Origin: Gonium pectorale
Taxonomy: Eukaryota > Chlorophyta > Chlorophyceae > Chlamydomonadales > Volvocaceae
DNA length: 19,134 nt
Assembly (NCBI GenBank): GCA_001584585.1
Contig: LSYV01000024.1
Coordinates: 257,275-276,408 of the forward strand
Direction of reading: 5' to 3'
Below are positions 1 to 10,154 of the stretch, one piece after another (position 1 is the stretch's first letter; every line of letters starts with the position of its first letter). Under the pieces are notes generated by a model. It ran no database searches. It was not told the origin of the DNA and saw only the letters and a program-made list of their open reading frames with translations. Position numbers and translations under genes: made by a program.

Positions 1-299
1 CCTCCCACGACTTGCGGGGCAGGGCGGGGCTGCGGCGGGCGATACCTGGTGGACGACGGGGGCACACCTGTCGGCTGAGTAGGTGACAAACGAGTCATGG
101 TGAGGCGGGATTCACGGTAAGCGCGACTGTTCAGAACAATCAAATTAAGGATGACTGCGAAGAGGAACGGAAGGCTCGTTAAGAGTGTCCGAAGAAGACA
201 CACCGCCCCACGGTCACCCTGCAGTAGCCACCTCCGATGACTCGCTGCACTGCATCGACTTTCGCTGACAGCCCCTGGGCCGCCCTTGTGCTCCTGCAG
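1..299 (+). other. Intron 3' portion of the helicase gene (window opens inside it)
   Basis: No reading frame here carries the helicase residues that should precede the first visible exon (a motif like KGLEFDDV). The stretch ends in a pyrimidine-leaning run and CAG at 297-299, directly before an in-frame exon. I read it as the tail of an intron whose donor lies before the window. Several overlapping open frames exist but look like GC-rich shadows. Confidence 0.65.
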
Positions 300-888
300 G
301 TGTTTATTGTGGACTTCTTCGCGGACAGCGACGCCAACGCGGAGTGGCGGGTGCTGTCGTCGTACCTGCAGGAGCTGCGGGAAGCAGGAGGCGTGGCGGC
401 AGGGGACGGCCACCAGTATGACCTGCAGCAGGCACGTGCACGTGCACGTACAGGGGGTCGGGACGGGGGCGGGGGCAAGGGGCGGCATTGTGATCGGTTC
501 CCACTGGAGGATTCTATCGCAGGGACATGCCGCCTATGCGCCTGTCCCGCCTCCTCGTTTTGTCGCGTGGCGGAGCGGGTCCGCCTCGCTTGGCCGGCCC
601 GAGCGCCCGGCTCCTCCATGTGACCAGGGAGTCATGCGCCTCGAGCTCCTCCTCGGAGAACGCCTTGCACCCCTCTGCCCCCCAGGTGACGCCCCCCGAC
701 CCGGGTGCCGTGCGGACGCTGGAGTTTGACGACCGGGCGCACGTGCTGCTGGCGGAGGAGCTCAAGCACCTGTACACCGCGCTGACGCGCGCCAAGAACA
801 ACGTCGTCATCTTCGACCGCAACCCCGCCAAGCGGGCGCCCTTCTACCACCTGCTGCAGAGCCTCGGGATCGCGCGCACTGTGCACAA
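300..888 (+). other. Helicase C-terminal subdomain exons (UvrD_C-like, motif VI)
   Basis: Two exons, 300-431 and 686-888. The first reads VFIVDFFADS then NAEWRVLSSYLQEL, like the strand after the KGLEFDDV motif in UvrD-type helicases. The second gives RTLEFDDRAHVLLAEELKHL followed by YTALTRAKNNVVIFD, with the arginine-containing motif VI at 761-796 and a closing FYHLLQSLG helix. The second exon ends at 888 before a GTGGGT donor, leaving two bases of a codon completed by 1219. Confidence 0.8.
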
Positions 889-3800
889 GTGGGTCATCAG
901 CTCGTGGGGGGGGGGTAAAGGGTTCAGGAGTTTGGATGAGGGCTAGGATGAGATTAGGATAGGCAATGGCCCCGACTCGTCCGGCGCCATTCGGAAGATC
1001 TCAGGCCCATGCCCCCAGCCGTCCAGGCTAGTGTTGTCCGGAAGGCCTTGCTTGAGCGGCCCCAGCCTGTGTTCGCATCGTAAACAAATGGCGCGCTCGC
1101 GCCTCGGCACAGCTTATGCATCTTTTGGCTCCCCCGGCCCCGCCCTGCCCCCGGCGGAATGCTGCTGGAACCCAGCCCGTTCCCAATGTACCTGCGCCCT
1201 CGCAACGGCCCGCCCCAGGTCGCTCCTGGAGGACGGTCGCGACGCGGTGCGCTACGGCCTGACGCAGCAGGCCACCAGCAGCCGCGCCGAGTGGGCCAAG
1301 CGCGCCCGCAACTTGATGGAGAACCACAACTACGCCATGGCCAAAAAGGCATTCATCCAGGCGACGGACCCGGTGGGATGGGCCGCGCGAAGGGGCAGAG
1401 GGGATGGCCAGGATGCGGCACAACAGCACTTCGATGCGTCCTTGTTGTCTTGTACGACGCCAGCGTGCTACCCTGCGCCTGCCAGGTGTTGGTCAGGCTG
1501 CTGGGTTGCTGTTTGATGCGTTTGTGTATTGTGCATCCCACCTCGACCCAGGTGCGCGCCGAGGTCGCGGACGCCTACCTGAAGCGCCAGCGCGCGAGGG
1601 AGGAGGAGTCGCTGCCCGAGCGGCGGCGGCTGCTGGGCGCCGCGGCGCTGCAGCTGCTGGCGGCCGCCAGCCGGCGCGCGGACTCGCCGGACCCCGTGTC
1701 GCCGGCGGAGCTGCGGCGCTGGACTCTGCTGGCCGGCAGGTTCCTGCAGGTACGTCCGTACGTGCGCCCCACGCTGCCGCCCGCCCTTCCTTCTTCAGGG
1801 AGTGCGTAGGTTCGTGAGAGGAGCAGGGTGCTCTAGCATCCTGAACAGAGCGTAAAGCGTTCAGTGAATTACGCCCGGCCCGGAGGCAACATGTTGCGTC
1901 CCCTGACGAAGCAGCTGGACAGTCTGATGGGTCCATGATAGAATCTGGGCTTTGCTCGGGTGCTTTCCTGCAAACTGCGCCCAGCCAATTCTTCCGTTGA
2001 CCATTCCCCGTCGGTCTTGTTCATATGCAGGCCTGCGGCAACTCTGCCGCCGCCGCCGAGCTGTACTTCAAGACCGGCAACCACCGCCTGGCCCTGCGCA
2101 TGCTGCTGGACGGCAAGGAGCACCGCGCGGCCGCGGACTGCTGCCTGGACGCCGCAGCGGAGGCGCTGAGCCAGCACGACGCAGCGGCACGGGCCGCGGC
2201 GGCTGAGGCCGCCGAAGCGGCCGCGTGCGGGCTGCTGCCGCTGCCGTCGCGGCCTGGCGGCGGCGGCATCGGCGACGTGATGGGCGCCGATGGTGTCGCC
2301 GGCAGCCACGCGGTGGCCGCCGCTGAGGCGCGCAAGCGGGCGCTGCTGTGGCTGGTCAAGGGCGTGGAGCAGGTGTTCCTGGCCAACGAGCTGGAGCTTC
2401 TTGTCGCGCTGCTGGCGCCGCCAACGCTGGTGGCGGACATGGCCAGGAGGCGGCAGGCCCGCGCGGGGACCCGCGGCGGCCCCGGCGACGGCGGCGCATC
2501 GGATGACGAGCTTTGGGTGGAGGAGCAGGAGATGCTGGCGCGCGAGGGCGCCACGCGGAGTGCAGCCGAGGCGGCGGCGGCGGCGCGCTTCGCGCCGCTG
2601 GCCCTTGACCTGCACGAGGAGCTGCGGCGGCGCTGGGTGGGCAACTACGGCCGCGCGCTGCGGCAGGTCGCGCTGCGCTGCCACATGCGCGGCGAGCACA
2701 TGGGCGCGGTGGCGGCGATGCGGCTGATGCCGGTGGAGGCGGAGCGGGACGCCCTGCTGGAGCGGCTGGGCTACTGGAGGGAGCTGGCCCGGCTCAAGAG
2801 GTGCGCGGACGGGGCCGTGTGCGTGCGCTCGCGCATGTGTGCGCCATGGTGTGCTTCCGGGCGCTATGGATGGTGTTGGGGCGCCATGCCGCTGCTCTTC
2901 CTTAACCTTCCCCCTCCGTTGCCTGGTACAGCGCTGTGTCCATGACCCGCCGGCTTTCAAGTCGCAACCAGGGCTGCAACGCCCGCCTGCCTGCAGGACG
3001 CGCGACCCCCTGGGGGCGGCCCAGCTGCTGCTGGACAACGGCGACACGGGCAGGGCCGCGCGGCTGGTATCGGAGCACATCGCGGGCAAGGCGCCCAAGC
3101 AGCCGGGCGGCGCCTGGGCGCCCGTCGACGAGCGGGCGTGGCAGGTGCTGCACCGCTGCATCGCCACGCAGGCGGACGCGGAGGGCGCCCGGCGGCTGCG
3201 GCGGCAGCTTGACCGGTGGGCGCCCTCCATAGAGCCCGTGGCGGCACCGGCGGAGAAGGACAAGGGGAAGAAGGACAAGGAGGGCGGCGCGGCTGCGGCC
3301 AAGGCCGCCCCCGCCGGCGCAAGCGGCACTGGAACGGCGGAGCGTATGCTCCTGTACCGGGGCCATTCGCTGCTGCTGGAGGCCCGGCTGCTGCTGCAGA
3401 GCTGGGTGGCGGCGGGGCGCGGGAGCGGCAAGGACGCGCCTGTGCCGACGCAGCCGGCGCCCGTGCCGGAGTCGTGGGAGGCCGCCGCGGCTCCCTCGTC
3501 GTCCTCCTCCGCACCCGTCGGCGCCTCTGGCGGCGCCGCCTCAGTGGACGCTTCCCGGCCGTCTGCCGCCGGCAGCAACTCATGGCAGGAGGCCGCCCCG
3601 GTGCTATCTGAGGCGGCCGAGTGCTTCAAGCGCACGGGCTTCTGGCCGGGCTACCTGGAGGCCCTGACCCTCCTGTTGCAGTTCGGACCCGAGGACGGCT
3701 CGGCCGTTGTTGCTGCGCTCGGCAAGCCCGACCCGCGGCCCGACGCGGCGGCGGCGCCGCCCGGGCAGTCCGCGCCCAGCTGTGCCAGCGCGACGGCGGC

Positions 3801-6800
3801 AGCGGCTCCCGTCGGCGGGGTTTTCTCGGCCGCAGCTGCCGCAGCCGCAGCCGCGGAAGCCGCGATGCGGCCGTTGGACCGGGCTCTGGCGCTCCTGCGG
3901 GCGGCGCAGACCGCAGCGGATGCGCTAAACGCGAGCCGCCTCACCGAGCTCCAGCAGAAGCAGCTGGCCCTCCTCGAGCAGCACTACGGCCTACCCGGGC
4001 TTGCTTCGCGCGGCGGCGACTGGCTGCCCGCCAAGCAGGCGACGCACGTTTGGTGGGCTTCGCTGGGACCGGAGAAGGCGGCGGAGGCGCGCAGGGCGGC
4101 AGCCGGCGGCCCGGCCGCACCGGGCAAGGCCACTGGTAAGCCCCTGAGCTACGCGGCGGCTGCCGCCAAGGCCGCTGCGACCGGGCTACCGGGGGCGGCG
4201 GCGGCGGCGTCGCAACAGGAGCTGCCGCCCCTGGTTCCGAGCCGCACGCTGCTGCGCCAGCACCTGGCTGCGCTGTCGCTCCAGGCAGTGCTGCCCGACG
4301 CAGCGGGCCTGCTGCCCCGCCCCATGGCGGTCGCCCAGCTCGTCCGTGACCTGGTGGCCAAGGCAGCGTGCGTGGCCCACGCGGCGGCCGTCAGCGCGCT
4401 GGAGAGGTACCTGCGGGGCTGCGGCGCGGGGCCCGCAGCGGCGGGTGCGCCGCTCAGCGCCGAGGCGGCGCTCAGGTCCCTGCGGCCGGTGGTGCGGGCC
4501 GCGCGGCTGACCACCCTGGCATCCGTGCTGCTGCGAGGCGCCGAGAAGCAGGACCCTCCCGCGGTGAGGTTGGGTTTTAGGGTAGCGCCCTCCACCAAGC
4601 CGTGCGGAAGTGCGCGAGGGACTAGCGGGGTGGCGGTGACGGCATGGCGCTGTGCCTTTGCTCCTTGTCAGTGCTGACCGTACCCCGCCCCTGGGCCCTC
4701 ATGATGCCCCTGCGCAGGCGCCCCTGCAGCGCTCGCTGGCGGCGCTGCTGCGCCGCGCCTTTGCGGCGGTGGCGACCGCGCCCCTGGCTCCCGCGCAGTC
4801 GTACTCCCTGCAGCAGGAGCTGCAGCAGCCGCCCACGTACCACGTGAAAAAGCTGCAGACGAGCCACGGAGGGCTGGTGGAGCTGTTGGTCTCGGAGGGC
4901 CTGGCCAAGCCCGACCTGCATGCCTGGGTCTCGGAGCAGGTCGTACATGCGCAGCACCTGGGACCCAGCCGCCTGGCGATGGCGCCGCCCGCGTCCTACG
5001 TGGCGCTCCGCACGCTGATGCTGGTGCTGCTGCACGACGAGAAGGCCAAGAAGTGAGGGCGGGGTTTGGCGGGAGCGGGGGCGGCTGAGGTGCAGGCCAG
5101 CACCGTTACCCCCGCGCTACCGTACACCGGTGCCGGGGCCCGTTCAGCCCGTTTTGCACCTCCACTGGGAGCAAGCAGCAGCCGCAACTTGAGCTCTAGC
5201 ACCGCAATCCCGCGCACACTCGCATCATGTGCAAGCCTGCCCTGTGCCGTGCCTTGGCTCCAACGGCCCTGCCGTACAGGGTGTACGATCTGCGCAGGGG
5301 GTCGCTGCAGCGCGGCGTGCCGGCCGCGCGGATGCTGCGGGTCGCGGAGCGCACCGCGGTGCCCGAGTACGTCCTGCTGCAGGTGAGGGGCGGAGGTAGG
5401 GGCGGAGGTGAGGGGCGGAGGTGAGGGGCGGAGTTGAGGGGCCTGGGAGGCCCGTCGCCGGCGCTCGCGGTCGGCGCTGTCGGGGGCCGGTCTTCGCCGA
5501 TCCTTAGCAGAGTGCCACACGTGCTTGATGGGAGACATGCAGTTTGACGACACGGTTCTGGCATCCCCCCATGTCGAACTGCATCTCTCTCAAGCCATGC
5601 CCGACGCAGCGATGGACCCGCGCTAGCCCCACAAGGCATTTCCCCCGCAACGCCAGTGTGTAGGCCGCCAAACCCTTCCCTCGACCCACGTCATACCCCA
5701 CTAATGCAACACGTCGTGACGTTTACCCTATCTCCCAACCGCCCTTATCCGCCCACTGCCCAGGCCTTCAACATGTTCAAGATGGGCGTGCCGCACCGTG
5801 CGCTGGGCGAGCTGCTCTACTACCTGGCCTGGTGCGCGCGGAGGGACGGCATTTTGGAGGCCGTCGTCGCGTCCGCCTCGCCCTCCGCTGTCGTCGCGAC
5901 CCCCGCCGCTGCGGCTGCTCCCGAGAGCACTCCCTCCCCCGCTGGCTGGGTGCTGCCGCTGGAGGCGTACCTTGAGGTGACCGAGGTGGTGGTGGGCCAG
6001 CTGGTGGTGGCGGCCTGCGAGAATGCCTTCCTGGCCGCCAGCGTGGCGGGCACCCTAGTGGGCATGCCCTTCGTGAGCGACCCGCACAAGGACGGCCTGG
6101 CCGCCGTCGCGGCCGCCTGGAATAAGCTGCTCGGCTTCGACCCGCCGACGCGCCCGGCGGTCCCCGGCGGCGGCCGGATGGGCGGCGGCCCCGGCGGCGG
6201 GAGCGCGTACAACCAGGCGGCGTTCGCCCGCATGACGGCTGATTACTACAAGCAGGCGACCGAGGCGCGCGAGGCGCTGATGAAGCAGATGCTGCTCGGC
6301 GCGCGGCTGTTGGCCGTCATGGCGGCGCACCTGGCCGACCTCCTCGCACGGGAGGCAGCTGCCAAGGCAGCCGCCGCTCCCGCCCCCGCCGCTGCGGTGG
6401 TGGCGCTGCCATTGGAAGCCGATGCCGCTGCCAAGGCGGCAACGCGCGATGCCACGGCGACGTCCATGGCCGCCTGCAGCAGTGGCGACGGCGGCGCCGG
6501 CGGCCACGACGGCCCGACCGGCATGTACTTCCTGACGGAGGAGCTCCTGCCACTGCTTGAGCCGCCCACACAGGCTGCTGGCCTGGAGCTCCTGGTGGCC
6601 GGCCGCCCCAGCCGCGGCGGTATCCCCGCCGCCGGCTCCGCTGGCGGCTCCAGGGCCGCGGCTGCGCCGTCGGCGCGGGGCCCGCGGCTGGTGGCTCTGG
6701 CGCGGCGGCTGCTGCTGGCGGCTGCAAGCGCCTGGCTGTCGTTCGAGATACAGGAGAAGCTCAGCGCGCAGCAGGCCGGTGGCGGCGGCGCCGGCTCGGC

Positions 6801-9800
6801 GGTGGGCGGTGCCACGGCGGCGGCGACGAAGCCGCAGCCGCGGGGCGGCTGGCCGTCCGAGGCGCTGAAGCTGTTCCGTGCGGCGTGTGGCGCGCTCGCA
6901 CCGGTTGTGGCCCCGGACTTCCTTGCGCCGCAGTTGAGCGCGCAGGAGCGGCAGGCCAAGGCGGCGGCGGCGGCCTCGGATCTGACGCTGTCGTCGCTGG
7001 CGGAGCGCATGCGCCTGCTGGCGGCGGCCGCCTGCGCGCCGGACGGCGGCATCCGGCAGGTGGACATCAAGAGCAACCGCGACTTTGAGGGCTTCGGGGA
7101 CCCCAAGCTGAAGGGGCCCATGGCGGCGCTCGCCCGCGCGGCGCAGGCCAAGCCTCTGATGCCAGAGATCAAGGACTGGCACGGTGCGGCCGCCTGGCTC
7201 TTCTCGCTTAACGCGCTGGTCCCGCCTCCCTGCTGGTGCCTGCTTGTTCCGAAAAATGCGCGATTTCCGTGCTGTCTATAAACCTCAACACCCGGTCACA
7301 GCGGGGAGAAACGCGCCCTCACGTACCTGACGCGCCATCCCCGTGCGGTCCCGTGTGCAGCGCTGGCCGCCGGCGCCGCCAGGGCGGTGGACGTGGTCGC
7401 GGCCAACGACTACCGGCCGACGCAGGACGAGCTGGTCCGGCGGAGCCAGGCCGCCACGACCATCCAGCGCGCATGGACCCGGTGGCGGCAGCGGCGCGAC
7501 GCAGCGGCCGCGGCAGCCGCTCAGGCGCAGCGGGAGCGTGAGGCGGTGCAGCGACTGCGGGAGCTGAGCTCCAGCTGCTTGGGGCTGAGGTGGGGCGAGG
7601 GGTGCCGGGAGAAAAGCGACGTGTGTTCCACTTTGTCACAGTCACAGTCTGCCTGCAAGCACGCGGATAAGCGGACCTACCGACGGCCGCCTCACTCGCG
7701 TTGGTTGCCCCCTGCCCTCTGGCCCCTGCCCCTTACCGACGCGCGCCAGGATCGCGCTCCGCATCTGCAAGAAGCGCGCGGCTCGCAGCATCATGGCGCG
7801 CAAGCAGCGCGAGGAGGCGCTGACGGCGGGGCAAGACGACTTCGGGCTGGCAGCGGTGGAGGAGCAACTCAAGGTGGGCCGCAAGGCGCGGCGCGCCGTT
7901 CGGAGCGGCCGGGCGCTTTTCCTTGTGTAACAGTGTCAGGGAGTCGTGATTCCGTGCATGTGCGCTCGTGAGGCTGCTTGCGTCTTGGCCTCCTCCCCGC
8001 GGCGTTCGCCGCTCGGTGGCAGAGGGCCGGCGGCGTCCGGCGGCGGGTCTATTCGAGGTGGTATGCGCCGCGCATCAACGGGATACAACAGGTCGCGATG
8101 GTGGGACGAGTAGGCTTGATAGAGTTACCTGTACTACTGGTGCCCTTCGCATCGCGCACACTCTCGGGACTGACGCTCTGGCCCCCCATTCCACCCCACA
8201 GGCCCAGTTCCTCGACCAGTTCTCCTGCCCAGTCTGCACGTCACGACAGGCCGACCCGCAGCCGGCGGAGGCGGCCACTTCACAGGCGGGGCCGGAGGCG
8301 GAGCTGGCGTCCCCTGCGTCCCCTGGGTCTGCCGCGCGGTCGCTCAACGCGGGGGTGGCGGACTTCAAGCCGCACAAGGTCACGGGGGCGCACGTGGACC
8401 AGGCGGAGAGCTTCCGCTCGTGCCACACCTGGTTCCGCACCAGCGTGGCCCCGCTGCTGCAATTCGCCAGCCAGCTGCTGCAAGCGCTGCAGCGGGTCAG
8501 CGGCGAGGTGGGCAGGCCGCGAGGGACAGCCTCCTCGCCAGATGACCTGGAGACCAAGTACGCGGTCATGGTGATGGAGAATGAGATGGGCCTCGAGGGC
8601 TCGCTGCTGGCCCTGCGCCGGGAGTGCTCCAGGCTGGTGGAGCAGCGCGCCTGGGACGACATCCCGCAGGTGCTCCAGGCGCCCGAGGGGCCGATGGCCG
8701 CCTGCTCGGCCGCGTGCCACAGCGCACAATACGTCGTGTGGGAGTTCACGGAGGCTCGTCGGGCGGCCGAGGCGGCCCAGGCTGCGGAGCCGGTCGCGGA
8801 GCAGCCGGCCCAGCAGAACCCCCCAGCGGCAGGGCCAACCACGCAGCAACAGCAGCAGCAGCGGCCGGCGCCGCCGCTGCAGCCGCCGCTGCCGTCGCAG
8901 CAGCTGCAGCAGAAGGCGGCTGCCGCTATCGCCGCGGCCGGAGCTCATGCGCATGCTCAGAGCGTCCTGGGCGACGGCGGGGCCGCTGCCGCCGGTCCGC
9001 ACTCCCAATGGCAGCCCAACCAGGCCGCAGGCGCACAGCAGCACGCCGCGCAACACCACCCGCAGTACCCCATCCTCGGGTACGGCACCCAGCCGGTGTA
9101 TGCCGTACAGCACCAGCATGTGCAACAGCAGTACATGCAGCGACAGCAAGCCCTGGCGCAACAGCACCAGCAGCAACAGCTCCAGCAACAGCAGCAGCTC
9201 TTTGCGGCGCTGCACGTCCAACAACAGCTCCAGCAGCAGCAACAGCAGCAGCAGCAGCAGCTGCTGCTGCAGGGCGGCGGAATGCCGGCCATGGCCGGCT
9301 ACGCGGCGGCGGCGACGGGGCAGATGCCCGTGTGGGTGAACTTCACCGCGCCGCCGCAGCTGCAGCATGCCGCCGCCGGAGCCTTCTCTCAGGGGCCGGC
9401 CTACGCTGGCGCTGCGGCGCAGGCCCCGATGGACTTGCCGCCCGGCCTGAACATAAACCTGTCTGGTGAAGGCGGCGTGGGAGGCCCCTGGCAGGGCGGC
9501 GCGCGGCCGCCCCCCGTTGCCAGAAGCCTGTTCGGCGGCGCCGGCATAGGCGCCGGGGGCGGCCAGCAGGCTCCGGCCGGCGGTCTGCGGCTGGATGTGG
9601 AGTCGGAGCTGGCGGCTGCATTGGGCGGCGGCGGCGACGGCTTCCAGGGAGACATGGACCCGCTGGGCTACGGGGAGGGGCTGCACGGAGACGGTCTGGA
9701 TGACGAGGAGGGCTGGCTGTCGCGGCGGTCCAACCGCCGGAGCCGCTACAAGAACGGCGGGGGCGGCGGGGGCGGCAGGGCCGGGGGAGGGCAGGGCGGC

Positions 9801-9965
9801 TACCATGGAACGCCCGAGCGTGGGCAGGGCGGGGCGGCGGGTGGCGGCGCTGCGCGCGGGGCCGCGAACCCGGCGCTGGCCGGGAACGCCTTCGCCCCGC
9901 TGGTGGGCGCGGGCGCGACGCCGCCCAAGCAGGGCGGCGGCAAGCGGCGCGGTGGCCGGAAGTAA
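300..9965 (+). CDS. TRANK1-like UvrD superfamily 1 helicase, C-terminal ~2,340 residues (5' end outside window)
   Basis: Spliced model: exons 300-431, 686-888, 1219-1372, 1552-1749, 2031-2800, 2997-4563, 4718-5052, 5280-5382, 5764-7235, 7383-7589, 7750-7873, 8202-9965. All junction phases agree. In order, the protein has the end of a UvrD-type helicase core (VDFFADS at 309-329; YTALTRAK inside 761-796), a long Ala-rich helical region with TPR-like phrases such as AAELYFKTGNHRLAL, an IQ motif, a CxxC segment, a Q-rich block and a Gly-rich basic tail. In UvrD-like proteins motif VI contacts ATP and couples hydrolysis to strand movement; TRANK1-like proteins join such a core to solenoid repeats. 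The helicase assignment is firm; the TRANK1-like grouping is inferred from layout. The N-terminal Walker A half is missing from the window. The least certain junction is 7235/7383. Confidence 0.8.
432..685 (+). other. Predicted GC-AG intron
   Basis: The upstream exon ends in frame at CAG (429-431) and the next exon starts in frame at 686 after a CCCCCCAG acceptor. The base pair at 432-433 begins a GC instead of GT donor. The three nearby GT dinucleotides (436, 442, 448), created by a GCACGT hexamer repeat, all leave the wrong phase for the 686 acceptor. Only the GC donor joins the two helicase exons without a frameshift. Confidence 0.55.
889..1218 (+). other. Intron of the helicase gene (330 bp)
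   Basis: Donor GTGGGT at 889 and acceptor CCCCAG at 1213-1218. It contains a run of ten G (905-914) and nothing else I can name. The phase (2/1) is restored across it as a lysine codon. Confidence 0.65.
1219..5382 (+). other. Alpha-solenoid / TPR-like central region, exons 3-8
   Basis: Six exons (1219-1372, 1552-1749, 2031-2800, 2997-4563, 4718-5052, 5280-5382) encode helices rich in Ala, Leu, Glu and Arg. Repeat-like phrases include WAKRARNLMENHNYAMAKKA, CGNSAAAAELYFKTGNHRLA and AAQLLLDNGDTGRAARLVSE, the small-large-Tyr-small pattern of TPR helical pairs. The 3240-3900 part is interrupted by low-complexity Lys/Gly/Ala/Ser/Pro spacers typical of volvocine proteins. I infer a scaffold or partner-binding solenoid behind the helicase core; the number of true repeats cannot be set by eye. 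Confidence 0.6.
5383..5440 (+). repeat. 13-bp minisatellite that repeats the splice donor
   Basis: About four imperfect copies of GTGAGGGGCGGAG run head to tail, starting at the splice donor itself. Variants have GTAGGG or TTGAGG in place of GTGAGG. As a result, donor-like GGTGAGG strings recur every 13-26 bases inside the intron. Confidence 0.8.
5383..5763 (+). other. Intron of the helicase gene (381 bp)
   Basis: Donor GTGAGG at 5383 and acceptor GCCCAG ending at 5763, phase 0. The 5' part is a GTGAGGGGCGGAG minisatellite. The middle has a 12-bp inverted repeat (5537-5548 against 5573-5584, one mismatch) that could fold in the pre-mRNA. No coding signal seen inside. Confidence 0.65.
5764..7235 (+). 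other. Large central exon of the helicase gene (~490 residues)
   Basis: It opens with AFNMFKMGVPHRALGELLYY and continues as a helical segment with Ala/Gly-rich spacers (around 6165-6210, 6360-6500 and 6600-6680). Conserved-looking helices include the stretch around LEAYLEVTEVVVGQLVVAAC and a late motif SNRDFEGFGDPKLKGPMAAL. No catalytic motif is visible. The 3' boundary is uncertain: 7235 joined to 7383 keeps phase, whereas the stronger-looking acceptor at 7360 would need a donor phase I could not find. Confidence 0.6.
7383..7873 (+). other. IQ-motif and basic coiled-coil exons
   Basis: Exon ~7383-7589 encodes AATTIQRAWTRWRQRRD; the IQ motif proper is at 7462-7497 (Ile-Gln, then regularly spaced Trp and Arg). 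It is followed by an Ala/Gln/Arg/Glu helix. Exon 7750-7873 (after a 160-bp intron, GTGGGG...CGCCAG) continues with the basic helix RICKKRAARSIMARKQREEA. IQ motifs bind calmodulin or its relatives in many proteins, so calcium-linked regulation is possible here. That is inference. Confidence 0.6.
7874..8201 (+). other. Intron of the helicase gene (328 bp)
   Basis: Donor GTGGGC at 7874 and acceptor CCCCACAG ending at 8201, phase 0 on both sides. It contains a TGTAA string at 7926-7930 that matches the algal poly(A) signal but lies upstream of clearly coding sequence. No gene is seen inside. Confidence 0.65.
8202..9965 (+). other. Terminal exon: CxxC segment, Q-rich block, Gly-rich basic tail (587 residues plus stop)
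   Basis: It starts AQFLDQFSCPVCTSR; the Cys pair is at 8226 and 8235, with His at 8373 and 8391 and a Cys-His pair at 8421-8426, which could complete a zinc site. A helical part (SCHTWFRTSVAPLLQFASQL) follows, then a long Gln/Ala block, then a Gly-rich region with RRSNRRSRYKNGGGG near 9722-9770 and a closing GGGKRRGGRK before the TAA stop. The last third looks disordered and could bind nucleic acid. The open frame extends upstream to 7968, but that part belongs to the intron. Confidence 0.75.
8847..9272 (+). repeat. CAG/CAA repeat-rich polyglutamine block
   Basis: In-frame CAG and CAA codons dominate, interrupted by Ala, Pro, His and Leu. The densest runs are at 9166-9200 and 9224-9260, with about ten consecutive Gln in the latter. 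The mix of CAG and CAA should limit strand slippage compared with a pure CAG run. It encodes a Q-rich, probably disordered segment of the helicase protein. Confidence 0.85.
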
Positions 9966-10045
9966 ATACCATTGCGCGGCTGTGCGCGGGGTCGACGCTG
10001 GGGTTAACCAACCTACGAGGCTCGGCCCTTAATGTCCGCTTCTCA

Positions 10046-10050
10046 TGTAA
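10046..10050 (+). terminator. TGTAA polyadenylation signal of the helicase gene
   Basis: TGTAA lies 81 bases after the stop codon and is followed by a T run and TAAATGG. TGTAA is the usual poly(A) signal of chlamydomonadalean algae, placed about 10-20 bases before cleavage. It is the first such string after the stop, so the 3' UTR is predicted to be about 100 bases. Confidence 0.65.
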
Positions 10051-10154
10051 TTTTTCCTCGTAAATGGCACTGTTACGGTAATGGCAGGTTTGCAAGGTGC
10101 GGAGGGCGTTGGACAGTTGAGTTTTGGCGTGACGTGCGTGTGGCAACTGTTGCA

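Noticed and set aside
1869..3635. 588-codon open frame on the minus strand
   Set aside because: It is antisense to helicase exons, mirrors their GC-rich codons and gives Arg/Ala/Pro/Ser-rich low-complexity protein; a shadow of the plus-strand gene.
4652..5056. Stop codon at 5054-5056 as the end of the helicase gene
   Set aside because: TGA overlaps a GTGAGG donor at 5053, and the exon at 5280 completes the split lysine codon and continues in frame with helical protein.
6055..7182. 375-codon minus-strand open frame
   Set aside because: Antisense to exon 5764-7235, with a composition dominated by Arg, Gly and Ala and no domain pattern.
7926..7930. TGTAA as a poly(A) site
   Set aside because: It is inside a phase-matched intron, with clearly coding sequence downstream in the same gene.
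7968..8201. In-frame upstream extension of the terminal exon, which could look like a separate gene start
   Set aside because: The upstream exon ends at a good donor (7873) in the same phase as the acceptor at 8201, and the extension is not protein-like.
8280..9806. 508-codon minus-strand open frame with poly-Leu runs
   Set aside because: The Leu runs are the reverse reading of CAG/CAA repeats in the terminal helicase exon; a repeat artefact.
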